Of a DNA stretch of 64,000 nt, positions 40,594 to 50,064 are shown piece by piece (the first letter of the stretch is position 1; the number at the start of each line of letters is the position of its first letter). The notes under the pieces are model-generated. The model worked only from the letters and a program-made list of their open reading frames with translations, was not told where the DNA came from and made no database searches. The translations under genes and the position numbers were made by a program. Source of the stretch: CAZMNY01 sp964567745 (GTDB taxonomy: Bacteria; Planctomycetota; Planctomycetia; Pirellulales; Pirellulaceae); the NCBI GenBank assembly GCA_964567745.1, contig CAZMNY010000016.1, forward strand, positions 93,224 to 157,223, read 5' to 3'.

Positions 40594-41799
40594 ATGACCA
40601 ATTCGGATGCTCAACCAGCTCGGCCAAGACGTCGCGGACAGCCACCTCAAACCGATCAACGTCATCCTCAGGAACAGCCGGCCATCGCAGCCACGGCGGG
40701 CGACGCGCCTGTCCTGCTGCGGATTCCTGAATTGGACTGCGCAGCCCATTCCAGTCAGCCCACCATCGAAACGGCCGGGCAGCGCCAAGCAGTCGGTCTG
40801 GAATATGTTACTTCAGATGTCACGTCGATGGATGAGCAGCAGACGGCCTACGCCGAGCCAATTCACGACGAGCCAATCCACGACGGCCCGTCGACTGAAT
40901 CGCTCGAGCAACCCGCTCCCAACATCGACTCGCCTCGGCGCGAGGAACTCGATGACACCGAGACGGCCACACAATCGCCCTCATCAACGGAAGTCCGTGA
41001 GCGACGGCGCAAGCGGCGCGAACGTCAGGCACCTGAGAAAAACGCTTGGGCGTCCGCTTCGGGCCGAATCACGATCGCGGGCGAAATCATCGTCGTCGGT
41101 GTCGTCATCGCGGCCCTGATGATCCCATCCGATCCGGCCGAGAATAATTCCAGTCCCTGGGATTCCGAGAATCTCCAAATTGGCGAAGCCGAAGAAGAGT
41201 CAAACGAAGCATCGAAGAGCCCATTCGCGACCAATGCAATTGCTAGCACGCCAGCCGCAAGCGAGGGCTCCGATAGCGGGCAACCTTGGCAAGCGTCCGA
41301 CGGCAGCGCAAGTGAATTCAAGCGGTTCATACCGGAACCGGTCGAGGGGCATGTCGCCGCGGCATCCGGCGAAACCGGAATCCAGCAGGCCAAAGTGCAA
41401 ACAAGCTATGGCCCCCTGCCGATACCGAAAACGGACTATACCCCAGAGCCCAAAGACACGTATGCTACGCACCGAGCGGACTCAACTTGGGAATCGCTGC
41501 CGCAAGACAACGTTCACAGTCACGGTCACGCGCACGCCGAGCCGGTCGAAGTCGCTGATCGTCGAGGCCAGAGCGCCCGGCCCTTTGGCAGGCCCGGCAA
41601 GTTTCTCCCGAGCGGCGACACAAGCTTGGGCAACGAGCGATACACGAATGAACAAACGGCTCGTATGACAACGCCGAATGAAAATAGAGCCTTCATCCCA
41701 GCTGGCCAGCAAGGATCCCAGGCTCCGCCTTTCGTGCAGAGCCAGGAATTCGACCCGAGCGGCAACAACTACCGCAATCCTTACTCCACCAATAACTAG
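40594..41799 (+). CDS. Single-span low-complexity membrane protein of unknown function
   Basis: The 401-residue protein has a polar, Pro/Gln/Glu-rich cytoplasmic part (1-145) ending in a very basic RERRRKRRERQ, one span at about 155-175 (ITIAGEIIVVGVVIAALMI), and a long Ser/Pro/Asn-rich part beyond it. A HSHGHAHAE histidine cluster occurs at about residue 306. The ATG at 40594 has GGAG seven bases upstream. It precedes the ParA-like ATPase gene by 24 bases on the same strand; together they resemble the anchor/ATPase pair of polysaccharide co-polymerase systems, which is only an inference. Confidence 0.7.
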   Translation: MTNSDAQPARPRRRGQPPQTDQRHPQEQPAIAATAGDAPVLLRIPELDCAAHSSQPTIETAGQRQAVGLEYVTSDVTSMDEQQTAYAEPIHDEPIHDGPSTESLEQPAPNIDSPRREELDDTETATQSPSSTEVRERRRKRRERQAPEKNAWASASGRITIAGEIIVVGVVIAALMIPSDPAENNSSPWDSENLQIGEAEEESNEASKSPFATNAIASTPAASEGSDSGQPWQASDGSASEFKRFIPEPVEGHVAAASGETGIQQAKVQTSYGPLPIPKTDYTPEPKDTYATHRADSTWESLPQDNVHSHGHAHAEPVEVADRRGQSARPFGRPGKFLPSGDTSLGNERYTNEQTARMTTPNENRAFIPAGQQGSQAPPFVQSQEFDPSGNNYRNPYSTNN

Positions 41800-41822
41800 T
41801 AGCGCCATTTGGAGATTGATCC

Positions 41823-43205
41823 GTGAGTAATTTTGATCGGGCCTTCATCAAGGCCTACGACAAGTCGAGCAGGGAGACAGACCAACCACAGCGCCGCGCC
41901 TCGACGCGTGATGTACTTCTTTCGATTTCGCTGAGGAACCAAGAAGGGCAAACGCAGCGAATCGAGCAGCCTGTTGAGCAGTCGCAGGCTCATTTAGGGG
42001 GTCCGCATGTGGCATTCCCTGTCTCGATGGCAACGGGTCAACAAGATGTCTCGATAACGAATTCCAATCTAATCTCGTCGAGCCTGCTTGTGCTGCCGAT
42101 GGCGGAAGCGGAGCCAAAGACGACAAGCGATCGCGAGACTGAGCGTCCGCCCGGCCGAGTCGAAGAGAATATCACGTCCGATTCGTCTCCGCGGCAGAAC
42201 ATCAACTTGGATGAAATCCGCCGTATCCGCGAGCTTGAAGAGCAGCGAGCGATTCGAGCCAAGGCGAGGCACGAAGCGGAAGCTCAAGCAGCGGTAAAAG
42301 CTCAAGCAGCGGTAAAAGCTCAAGCAGCGGTAAAAGCTCAAGCTGAGGCCAAGGCAGCGGCGGCCAGAGCGGCTGCGGAGGCAGTGATCTCGCAACCATT
42401 CACCACCTACGTCGACTCAGTGCAGCGCGCCGATTCGATTGACGCGCTGGGGTCGCTTGGAATCGATCCGCCGCAGCCGACTGAGCAAGTCATCAACGAG
42501 CCGAACGAGCAACATGAGGCGGGCGGAAGCGCGCCGGAGGCGGATTGGGAGCCAGCTTGGGAACTCGACCGGATCGAGTGGCCTTCAATGTCGGACCACA
42601 TGCTTTCGACTCAGATCGATTACTTTGCCGAGGCGGGCGATCAATTGCGAGATTCGACCGGCGACGGGCTCAACGTCCTAGCCGTCTCAAGCGAAGCTCG
42701 CTCCGAAGGTCGGACGACGTTGGCAATCTGTTTGGCGCGAAGCGCGGCGGCCGCCGGCGTTCGAGTGGCGATCATTGACGCGGACATCGAAAACCCCAGC
42801 CTTGCCAATCAGTTGAACCTCAGCGAGATTCCGGGCTGGAACGAAGTGCTCGACGGACGAACGCCGCTCGCCGAAGCGGCAGTCACTTCAATTGAAGACC
42901 GCGTCTGCATCTTCCCGCTGACACGCACGCAATCGAGCGAACAGCTCTCGCTGGCCAACTCGGCCGTGAGTTCGTTGATTCGACGAATCTCGCAAGAGTT
43001 CGACTTGCTGATTGTCGACTCGGGATCCTTGGGCGACGAGCGAACCGGCATGTTCGAGGGCGGAGACCGCTGCCCTGTCGACGCGGCGGTGATCGTTCGC
43101 GACGTGCGAATTACAGATCCGACCGTGTTGACGCACAACATTCGCCTTTGGCGCGCGATCGGAGTCAACGCGATTGGCGTGGTCGAAAATTTTGTGGACG
43201 ACTAG
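41823..43205 (+). CDS. ParA/BY-kinase-like P-loop ATPase with altered Walker A
   Basis: The 460-residue protein has a disordered N-terminal half with an Ala/Gln/Lys-rich helix (about 145-190) that includes three exact AQAAVK repeats. The C-terminal 190 residues resemble the cytoplasmic ATPase of capsular polysaccharide co-polymerases and ParA: a P-loop SEARSEGRTTLA (about 290-301), Walker A-prime AIIDADIENPSLANQL, and Walker B FDLLIVDSGSLGDERTG. In the P-loop the usual lysine is arginine (R297), and the preceding glycines are partly lost. There is no tyrosine-rich tail. The upstream membrane protein may be its anchor. Confidence 0.78.
   Translation: MSNFDRAFIKAYDKSSRETDQPQRRASTRDVLLSISLRNQEGQTQRIEQPVEQSQAHLGGPHVAFPVSMATGQQDVSITNSNLISSSLLVLPMAEAEPKTTSDRETERPPGRVEENITSDSSPRQNINLDEIRRIRELEEQRAIRAKARHEAEAQAAVKAQAAVKAQAAVKAQAEAKAAAARAAAEAVISQPFTTYVDSVQRADSIDALGSLGIDPPQPTEQVINEPNEQHEAGGSAPEADWEPAWELDRIEWPSMSDHMLSTQIDYFAEAGDQLRDSTGDGLNVLAVSSEARSEGRTTLAICLARSAAAAGVRVAIIDADIENPSLANQLNLSEIPGWNEVLDGRTPLAEAAVTSIEDRVCIFPLTRTQSSEQLSLANSAVSSLIRRISQEFDLLIVDSGSLGDERTGMFEGGDRCPVDAAVIVRDVRITDPTVLTHNIRLWRAIGVNAIGVVENFVDD
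42282..42335 (+). repeat. Three exact copies of an 18-base coding repeat
   Basis: GCTCAAGCAGCGGTAAAA is repeated three times without change inside the ATPase gene, coding AQAAVK each time; a fourth partial copy follows. The lack of synonymous differences suggests recent expansion. Confidence 0.9.
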
Positions 43206-43341
43206 CGCTAGCCTTCGCGTTGCCCTTCGGGGTAAACGCGCACGCGCCCGTCGTCGCGACTCACGAGCGTATAACGCAGGCAAGAATGCCAAACAAAAGT
43301 AACTGGCGAATCCTGACGCCGTGACGGATTGACTGAGCCTG

Positions 43342-43608
43342 TTACTGGTTGCGAAGGACAGAGCGACTCTGTGGCGGGCGCTTTTTCGGGCTTCGCTTGG
43401 GTCCCTTGCGACGCTTGGGAGACAGCTTGCCCTTGGGCGACTGTCGATCTGACGAACTCTGCGAGGCGGACGCGCAAGGCCCTTCGGCGTACGCTTCGGT
43501 CACCGGAGTATAGCAGCCTTGCTGCTGATTGTTGCCTTCGTTTGTCTCCACGACTTTGAATTCCGGATCGACGGCGAAGAGGACTCGTGAGTGCACAATT
43601 TGCGTCAA
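43342..43608 (-). CDS. Small uncertain protein coupled to the VWA gene
   Basis: A TTG start overlaps the stop of the VWA gene (TTGA). The 88-residue product has AVDPEFKVVETNEGNNQQQ, a short pattern that resembles the end of CARDB adhesion domains, and then a very basic Lys/Arg/Pro-rich tail. There is no ribosome site. It could be a coupled small protein, a relic of a longer C terminus of the VWA protein, or not coding at all. Confidence 0.3.
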   Translation of the reverse strand: MTQIVHSRVLFAVDPEFKVVETNEGNNQQQGCYTPVTEAYAEGPCASASQSSSDRQSPKGKLSPKRRKGPKRSPKKRPPQSRSVLRNQ

Positions 43609-45887
43609 AACTTTGGCAGAGATGGCGACGACGGGCGGCGAGCGGGACCGCGAGTTCGCACGAGCCGGAGGGTGACTTGTTGGGCGCGGATACCGAGTCC
43701 ATGAGCCATTTCACGTTGAGCCAAGTAGGCCCACGGCGTCTCGGCGTTGGAATTCAGACATCGCCTCAGCAGTTGTTCCGCTTCAACGGCTCGCTGTTGA
43801 TATTCCTGCGAGCTGCGTAGATTCTGCTGAGGACCGAGAATCAAATGGTTAGTCGGTTCACGAAGAAATCCGGGCGCCGTGAAAGCATCCAGAGCCAAAC
43901 GATACTCCTCCAATCGAACGCTGACGGCCAACAAACGGCCTCGAGTTAAGTCGTACCAGGCTTTCCAACGCGGCGACGACTCTTGCGCATAGAGTTCATC
44001 AAGCGGCGACGCGATGTCTCCGTTCTTGCTGAGATGCGCTAGCGCCTCTTCGATCGTGGAAGACATCCGATCCGCCGCCCGTTTCATCGCATGGAAACGT
44101 GTCTTCAATTGGGCCGCAAACTGACCCGGCGTCATGTACGGTCGCTGGAACACCGTGGGGTCCAGCTTGTTGCGCTTCACAAACAGAACCGTCTCGGGGG
44201 CTGCGAGTCGTTTGCCTTGAGTGACTTCCACTGCCTGCATGATTGCCTTCCGCAGCGGATGCGAGCGGAGCATATCGTCGTACGCCGAAGCAGATGCATA
44301 CTCCGGCGCGTAAGCTCGCATCACGTCGGTTTCAAACGGACCGCGATCTTCGGGGCGATCGAAGATCGTGTATGTGCCGCCCGTTTGTCCTGCGAGGCGA
44401 GTCAACGCGTAGGGGCTGAAGCCGGACGCGACTCCCTTCATGTCGGACCCGCCATACCACGACGGAACAGATCCGCCGCGAGAAATCTCGCTGGGCAGCC
44501 GTGGCTGAAACCAATAGCCCAATTCCAGTCGTTCGGCTTGAGCGGAATCGGGACCGCGGTCGACCGGCAACAGAAACCGCTTCTTGGTCTTCTCGTCCGT
44601 ATAGGAATGCAGCCCAGTCTGGGCACCAAGGACCGAAGAGGGTCCGACAATCGCGACTTTGGCTTTCATCTGCTTGCAGATCTGGATCGTCTGCTCGAGT
44701 CGTTTCGAATCGTCACCCGTCTCATCGGTCCACACGACAATCATCAACGACTTGTCTCGCCATTTCTTGCGATGAGACGAAGCGCATTGGCCGATGGCCG
44801 TGAACACGTTTTCTTTGCCCGAGGCGTCGATCGGAAGGCTCTTGACCGCTTTGACGATCCGCGGTCCGAACTTCGTCGGCGCGACGCGTTCGCGTGTTGT
44901 GGCGCCAAACGAGTAGACCGAATTAAGCAGCTCGTGCGAATCGGGATTCGACTCGCGAGACTCGCGTATCTTCTTGAAGAAAGGAGTGAGCCGTTCCGCC
45001 ACTCGTTCACGGTCGTCAACCAAGCTATGCGAAGCGTCGAGCAACCAGACGACCAGCAAGTCGCCCTTCTCCAGTTCGCCAAGAATCGCGCCAGTGATGC
45101 CGTCAACCGCGCTCTCAACTGACTTGGCCTGCGGACCGGCGGCCGTTGCCAACGGCGCGGCAAAAGGAGGTATCGGCGGCGGCTCAATCGACTCGGTCAC
45201 TTCCGGAACCGGGAAATCGATTTCGGGGATCTCAGTATCTTCAGGCAATACGTCGGACGATTCAAAGTCGATCGCCTCGTCCGGTAATTCGGATTCTTGC
45301 ATCGCCTCAAGCAATTGAAGCTCGCCGCCGTCTTCGTCCAACGCGGTTGAGAGCAGCGTGATCGCCGATTGGCCCGCAACCATTGGGATCACGAAAAAAG
45401 CGAGCAGCAGCAAAACCGCGGCATGCACAAATGCGGAAAGCAAGCATGCAACCAGATCCCGGCCGTGAAAGATTCGATCCGTCTCTTCTTCAGAGTCGAC
45501 AATGTCTACCGCCTCAGCTGCAGGAGTCGCCGCCGCGATCGCATCGCTGGGTTTCGACTTGGCACGCTCGGCTTTCTTCGACTTTCGCCTCTTGGGCGGC
45601 TTCTTTGGCGTCGCGACAGCTGCTGTCTTGTCGGTTGCCGAACGAGGTCGGGGACGTTTCGCTTGGGTTTGATCGTCCGACGAGTCTTCTCGCCAGCGCG
45701 ACTGAATCGGCGGCGCGGCGGAGCGTTTTGGCGGAGCCGCAACCGGCTGCTGGACGGGCGGCGCACTCTCGGGCAACACATGCTCGGGAAGTTCGTCCGC
45801 TAGGAATTCCTCTTCCGGACATTCCTGTTCAGGTTGATCGCGATCTCCCGGCAATCGCGAATCTGATTTTGATGGACGCTCTGGCAA
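43605..45887 (-). CDS. Membrane-anchored VWA-domain protein
   Basis: The 760-residue protein has a long polar N terminus (1-140; Pro/Glu/Lys-rich with basic KKPPKRRKSKK), one span at about 145-170 (DLVACLLSAFVHAAVLLLLAFF), an acidic linker, and a VWA domain from about 285 with a MIDAS motif DASHS. The C-terminal 250 residues are helical and end in a Pro-rich tail. MIDAS proteins bind divalent metal and protein ligands. The start is a TTG at 45887 with GGAAGG seven bases upstream. A related gene lies at 60825-62123. Confidence 0.83.
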   Translation of the reverse strand: MPERPSKSDSRLPGDRDQPEQECPEEEFLADELPEHVLPESAPPVQQPVAAPPKRSAAPPIQSRWREDSSDDQTQAKRPRPRSATDKTAAVATPKKPPKRRKSKKAERAKSKPSDAIAAATPAAEAVDIVDSEEETDRIFHGRDLVACLLSAFVHAAVLLLLAFFVIPMVAGQSAITLLSTALDEDGGELQLLEAMQESELPDEAIDFESSDVLPEDTEIPEIDFPVPEVTESIEPPPIPPFAAPLATAAGPQAKSVESAVDGITGAILGELEKGDLLVVWLLDASHSLVDDRERVAERLTPFFKKIRESRESNPDSHELLNSVYSFGATTRERVAPTKFGPRIVKAVKSLPIDASGKENVFTAIGQCASSHRKKWRDKSLMIVVWTDETGDDSKRLEQTIQICKQMKAKVAIVGPSSVLGAQTGLHSYTDEKTKKRFLLPVDRGPDSAQAERLELGYWFQPRLPSEISRGGSVPSWYGGSDMKGVASGFSPYALTRLAGQTGGTYTIFDRPEDRGPFETDVMRAYAPEYASASAYDDMLRSHPLRKAIMQAVEVTQGKRLAAPETVLFVKRNKLDPTVFQRPYMTPGQFAAQLKTRFHAMKRAADRMSSTIEEALAHLSKNGDIASPLDELYAQESSPRWKAWYDLTRGRLLAVSVRLEEYRLALDAFTAPGFLREPTNHLILGPQQNLRSSQEYQQRAVEAEQLLRRCLNSNAETPWAYLAQREMAHGLGIRAQQVTLRLVRTRGPARRPSSPSLPKF

Positions 45888-46427
45888 CGCGAGACCTTCC
45901 GGGGGGCGGCAGATTTGGGGGGGCGCAATGAGACAAGGCCTCGGTGAATAGTCGACTCAAGAAGGCGGAAGCAGACTGAACGACTGCAATCGTCTAGCGC
46001 GGATCGTCTCGTTCGCTAATGTGTCTCTATTCCCTTTGGCTGGACCTCGGTTGGTTCCCGTTGGATTGCGAATACTCGCGATTGCTGGCTTCCCTGCATT
46101 ATAGGAATGCGCAGTCCAAGTGTCACGCGTTTCATCTTGCACTTTGCAATCATGCCTTGGCTTGGCGTCCGGTTAGCGTTGAATCTGATTCACCGAACGA
46201 GCAAGCTCCTTGGGGTCTGGGGACGATGCACAAGCTGTTAGCGTTGAATTTGATCACCGAACGAGCAAGCTCGTTGGGGGATGAACGACACTCGTGGTGG
46301 GGCCTCCAGCCGCAGTGGAGTTTTCGTTAGCGACCCTCTCGCTCACCGCGCCGACATCCTCAATTACACTAAGGCTATCCGCCAAAGCCCGCTCGGAACG
46401 CCGCACTTTCACACACAAGCTCTCATC
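45888..46427. other. Divergent intergenic region with repeat B copies
   Basis: No gene is supported in this 540-base stretch, although an open frame upstream of the TMTC-like gene covers its right end. It contains two copies of the repeat B core at 46172-46215 and 46237-46280. Confidence 0.5.
46172..46280. repeat. Two reversed copies of the repeat B core
   Basis: Units starting GTTAGCGTTGAAT lie at 46172 and 46237, a period of 65 bases. Each continues to CACCGAACGAGCAAGCTC. This is the reverse complement of the core of the 68-base repeat at 35386-35521. The second copy has the perfect palindrome AACGAGCAAGCTCGTT (46260-46275); the first has one change. Confidence 0.85.
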
Positions 46428-48266
46428 ATGGCCACAGAGTCGCCTCACGACGATCGCGAAAAGACGAGTCTTCAAAAGAGCGTCTTGGAGCGCCGCGCGC
46501 CTTGGCTGTTGGTGTTTGCCGGCTTTGCCGTTTACGCCTTCAACCTGCAAGGTCCGTTCGTATTCGATGATCTGATGTGGGCTGAAAATCCGCGTTGCTT
46601 ACAGGCGTTCTGGTCACTGGGTCGTCTGTTGCAAGCACCACCGGATAGTCCAATCTACGGACGCCCCGTTGCGGCCTTCACGTTGGCGATCAACTACGCG
46701 ATCGGCGGCCTGAAGCCATTCGGCTACCATCTTTTCAATATCGGAGTGCACGTCGCCGCCACCGTCGTGCTCGAGAAGATCATACGACGTTCGCTTCAGG
46801 CCAAACCACTAGCCAAATCATTTTCGAGCCAAGCCAGTCCAATCGCGCTGGCATGCGCGCTGTTGTGGCTCGTGCATCCACTGCAAACTGAATGCGTCAA
46901 TTACATTTCGCAGCGCACCGAATTGATCGCCGGACTCTGCATCCTGTTGACTTTGTACGGCACCATCCGAGCTCGCGAGCAGCGCCGCCAAACGCGATGG
47001 ACGATGGTTGCTATCGGAAGCTGCATGTTGGGCGTCGCCGCGAAAGAAACAGTCGTCGTCGCTCCACTGTTGGTTGTGCTCTACGACTTGGCGTTTCCAT
47101 TCACGAACGATGCGTCCACGCGGGCCGTTCGCCGTCTGGGTCGAGGCAAGCTTTACGCCGGGCTGTTCGCAAGTTGGCTCTTGCTGCTGATGCTGCTCAA
47201 GTCGTTTCCGCGCAGCGGCTCGGTAGCGTTTGAACTGAGCGAACGCGTGCTACGTTATGCTCAATACCAATCCGTCTATCTCGTGCACTATTTGCGTTTA
47301 TCTTTTTGGCCCGACCCACTCGTATTGGACTACGGCCCGCTGAGCGACGAACCGGTCGCGATGGTTGTCCCCTTTGCGGCCGCTGTCATCGTGTTGCTCC
47401 TACTGACTGTCGTCGCGTGGCGTTTCAGTCGGCCGCTTGGGTTCGCATGGGCCAGCTTTTTTTTGTTGCTCGGCCCCACGTCGAGTTTCATTCCGATTGT
47501 GACGGAAGTGGCCGCGGAACGCAGAATGTATCTGCCGTTGGCGTGCATCATTGTGATCGTTCTGCCTGGCGTCATTTTTTGGATCGGGATTGCAACTGAG
47601 CGATCTCGATGGTTGCCCGCGAATCGGTTGAAAGCGGCAGGTATCGTTGCGTGTGGCGCGATTGCGATAATGCTCGCCACCGCCACGGCGCGACGAAACT
47701 TGCAGTACCGATCGGCTACATCCATTTGGAAGACAGCCGTCGAGGCGCGACCTGACAATTATCGAGCGGTCTACAATTTGGGCGTCGAACAAGCCAAGGC
47801 AGGTGAAAACAAAGACGCGATCGCGACCTATCAGCAGGTGCTCGCGCTCAAGCCGAACCACGCGCGAACTCACAACAACCTTGCCGTCGCGCTACAACAG
47901 GAGCTTCAATTCTCAAAAGCCAAACGCCATTTCGGCCTGGCAATCAACAATCGCAAAGGCTGGACGACTCCGGTTCGCAATCTGGCTTGGCTGCTGGCGA
48001 CCTGTGAGCGGGATGAAGTACGCGACGGTCGCGAGGCGGTGCGTTTGGCCGAGTGGTTGGTTCAGCAAGAGTCGGATAATCCGGCGGTTCTCGACACGCT
48101 GGCGGCCGCCTATGCAGCCAACGCGGAGTTTGCCAAGTCGGTCTCAACCGCCAAGCGCGCACAGGCCGCCGCACTTCGACAGGGCAACGAGAAACTGGCG
48201 GCCGAGATTAAGGACCGCCAAACGCTCTACGAGCAGAACCGAGCCCACCGCGAAAAACGGATCTGA
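46428..48266 (+). CDS. TMTC-like multi-span membrane protein with C-terminal TPR
   Basis: The 612-residue protein has about ten hydrophobic spans in its first 430 residues and three or more TPR-like units in the last 180 (NYRAVYNLGVEQAKAGENKDAIATY, then HARTHNNLAVAL). The FNLQGPFVFDDL after the first span carries the acidic pair seen in GT-C glycosyltransferases (PMT, TMTC). The role is probably transfer of a lipid-linked sugar to exported protein, by analogy only. The ATG at 46428 precedes LERRAPWLLVFAG; an earlier ATG at 46281 would give an extra, repeat-derived N terminus. Confidence 0.8.
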   Translation: MATESPHDDREKTSLQKSVLERRAPWLLVFAGFAVYAFNLQGPFVFDDLMWAENPRCLQAFWSLGRLLQAPPDSPIYGRPVAAFTLAINYAIGGLKPFGYHLFNIGVHVAATVVLEKIIRRSLQAKPLAKSFSSQASPIALACALLWLVHPLQTECVNYISQRTELIAGLCILLTLYGTIRAREQRRQTRWTMVAIGSCMLGVAAKETVVVAPLLVVLYDLAFPFTNDASTRAVRRLGRGKLYAGLFASWLLLLMLLKSFPRSGSVAFELSERVLRYAQYQSVYLVHYLRLSFWPDPLVLDYGPLSDEPVAMVVPFAAAVIVLLLLTVVAWRFSRPLGFAWASFFLLLGPTSSFIPIVTEVAAERRMYLPLACIIVIVLPGVIFWIGIATERSRWLPANRLKAAGIVACGAIAIMLATATARRNLQYRSATSIWKTAVEARPDNYRAVYNLGVEQAKAGENKDAIATYQQVLALKPNHARTHNNLAVALQQELQFSKAKRHFGLAINNRKGWTTPVRNLAWLLATCERDEVRDGREAVRLAEWLVQQESDNPAVLDTLAAAYAANAEFAKSVSTAKRAQAAALRQGNEKLAAEIKDRQTLYEQNRAHREKRI

Positions 48267-48464
48267 ACGCAAGCCCGAGTCACTCGCCCTGACCGCGCGG
48301 CGCTGGTATTCTCCGATACGATATCTACCGATACTTCGAGTCGCGAAGTTCGTTTGTGCGCAAGAGTTTCCAATGGCCTCTGCCGCAGTGCGACTCGATC
48401 GCCTCGGACCATTCGCTTTCATGGTTTATTTGACACGCTCAGATTTCGACTTGAGGAAGATCGG

Positions 48465-50021
48465 ATGCGGTACCATCGATGTCTGCTGACATGTTTGCTT
48501 GTCGCGGTCGCTTTCGCTCAACGGTCGACGGCGGCCGAAGCAGCTCTTCCCAACATCGTTTACATCCTCGCTGACGATCTCGGCTTCGGCGACGTCAGTT
48601 GCTACAACCGGGAGTCGAAAATCAAAACGCCGCACGTCGATCGACTCGCAGCGGAGGGAATGCGATTCACCGACGCCCACACGCCATCGGCCGTTTGCAC
48701 GCCGACACGCTACGGGATCATGACGGGGCGCTATGCCTGGCGAACTCGGCTGAAATACCGAGTGCTGGACGGCTTCGATCCTCCGCTTATCGATGCGAAT
48801 CGACTCACCGCGCCGGCTCTGCTCAAACAGCATGGCTACCACACTGCCTGCGTCGGTAAATGGCACTTGGGCATGCAATGGACGGATCGTGACGGTAGGA
48901 CCGTGCCCGCTGTGCCGATCGATCGCAAATCACGCCCGAGGACAGGCGAAGACGTCGATTACGCCTCGCCCACAAAAGGCGGGCCGAACGAAAGAGGCTT
49001 CGACTTTTACTTCGGCATCTCCGCATCACTGAACATGTCGCCGTTTTGTTTTCTCAAGAATGATCGCCCGGTACGGCTTCCCATTCTCCAGCAAGAGCGA
49101 ATTCAGACCGAGTTCTTGAGCGTCGACAAGGGCGTTCGTTCCCCCGACTTCACGATCGCCGGCGTCATGCCGCGTTTCGCCGGCGAAGCGGTCGGGTATA
49201 TCGAAGAACGTGCGAAGAGCGAGACGAAACAACCGTTTTTTCTTTACGCTCCATTGTCCGCGCCCCACTTGCCGCTCGCGCCGAATGCCGAGTACCGAGG
49301 GAGCAGCGGCGCAGGCGAATACGGTGATTTCGTCGTCGAGACCGACGCCTTTGTGGGTGCCGTTCTGGAAACGCTCGATCGAACGGGCCTAGCCGACAAC
49401 ACCCTCGTGATTTTCACGTCCGACAACGGCGGGCTCTACCACTACTGGGAGCCGCGAGAAGCTGATGACGTGAAGCACTACCGAGGGAGTAAGCGAGGCA
49501 AATACGTGCAGCAATTTGGCCATCAAGGCAACGCCCACTTGCGAGGAACGAAAGCTGACATCTGGGAGGGCGGGCACCGAGTTCCGTTTGTCGTTCGCTG
49601 GCCGGGCAAAACGCCCAAGGCCGCGACGAGCAACGAATTGATCGAACTTACCGACTTGATCGCAACCTGCGCAGCGATCGTCGGTGCCGAGATTCCAGCC
49701 GGGATGGGCGAGGATAGTCGAAACGCTTTGCCGGCTCTAACCCATGTCAAGCCGGACAAACGAGTGCGAGACTACGCGGTGCACCACTCGCTTTGGGGAG
49801 AATTCGCGATGCGTCAGGGGCCGTGGAAGTTGATCATGCACCGCGGGTCCGGCGGCTTCACGTTTCCTCGAAATATTGATCCGGGCAAAGACGGCGGTCC
49901 GCCAGGCCAACTATACAACCTTCGCGACGACCCATCTGAAACCAAGAACATCTGGAGCAAACACCCTGATATTGTGAAGCAACTTTCCACACTGCTCGGC
50001 GAAGTTCGCGGTGACGATTAG
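48465..50021 (+). CDS. Secreted sulfatase (arylsulfatase family S1)
   Basis: The 518-residue protein has a signal peptide (1-22; CLLTCLLVAVAFAQ) and the N-terminal ILADDLGFGDVSCYN that binds calcium. The formylglycine motif is C-T-P-T-R in SAVCTPTRYGIMTGR (about 80), and GKWHLGM and FTSDNGG also match. It should hydrolyse a sulfate ester, probably of a polysaccharide. The ATG at 48465 has GAGGAAG five bases upstream. A second, longer frame upstream is unlikely. The aldolase gene follows after 43 bases. Confidence 0.94.
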   Translation: MRYHRCLLTCLLVAVAFAQRSTAAEAALPNIVYILADDLGFGDVSCYNRESKIKTPHVDRLAAEGMRFTDAHTPSAVCTPTRYGIMTGRYAWRTRLKYRVLDGFDPPLIDANRLTAPALLKQHGYHTACVGKWHLGMQWTDRDGRTVPAVPIDRKSRPRTGEDVDYASPTKGGPNERGFDFYFGISASLNMSPFCFLKNDRPVRLPILQQERIQTEFLSVDKGVRSPDFTIAGVMPRFAGEAVGYIEERAKSETKQPFFLYAPLSAPHLPLAPNAEYRGSSGAGEYGDFVVETDAFVGAVLETLDRTGLADNTLVIFTSDNGGLYHYWEPREADDVKHYRGSKRGKYVQQFGHQGNAHLRGTKADIWEGGHRVPFVVRWPGKTPKAATSNELIELTDLIATCAAIVGAEIPAGMGEDSRNALPALTHVKPDKRVRDYAVHHSLWGEFAMRQGPWKLIMHRGSGGFTFPRNIDPGKDGGPPGQLYNLRDDPSETKNIWSKHPDIVKQLSTLLGEVRGDD

Positions 50022-50064
50022 GCGCGACGCGAACTATATGCCACTCTCCTTCAGACTAGAAACA

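Noticed and set aside
44091..45122. 343-residue plus-strand frame
   Set aside because: Antisense shadow of the VWA gene; no motif of its own.
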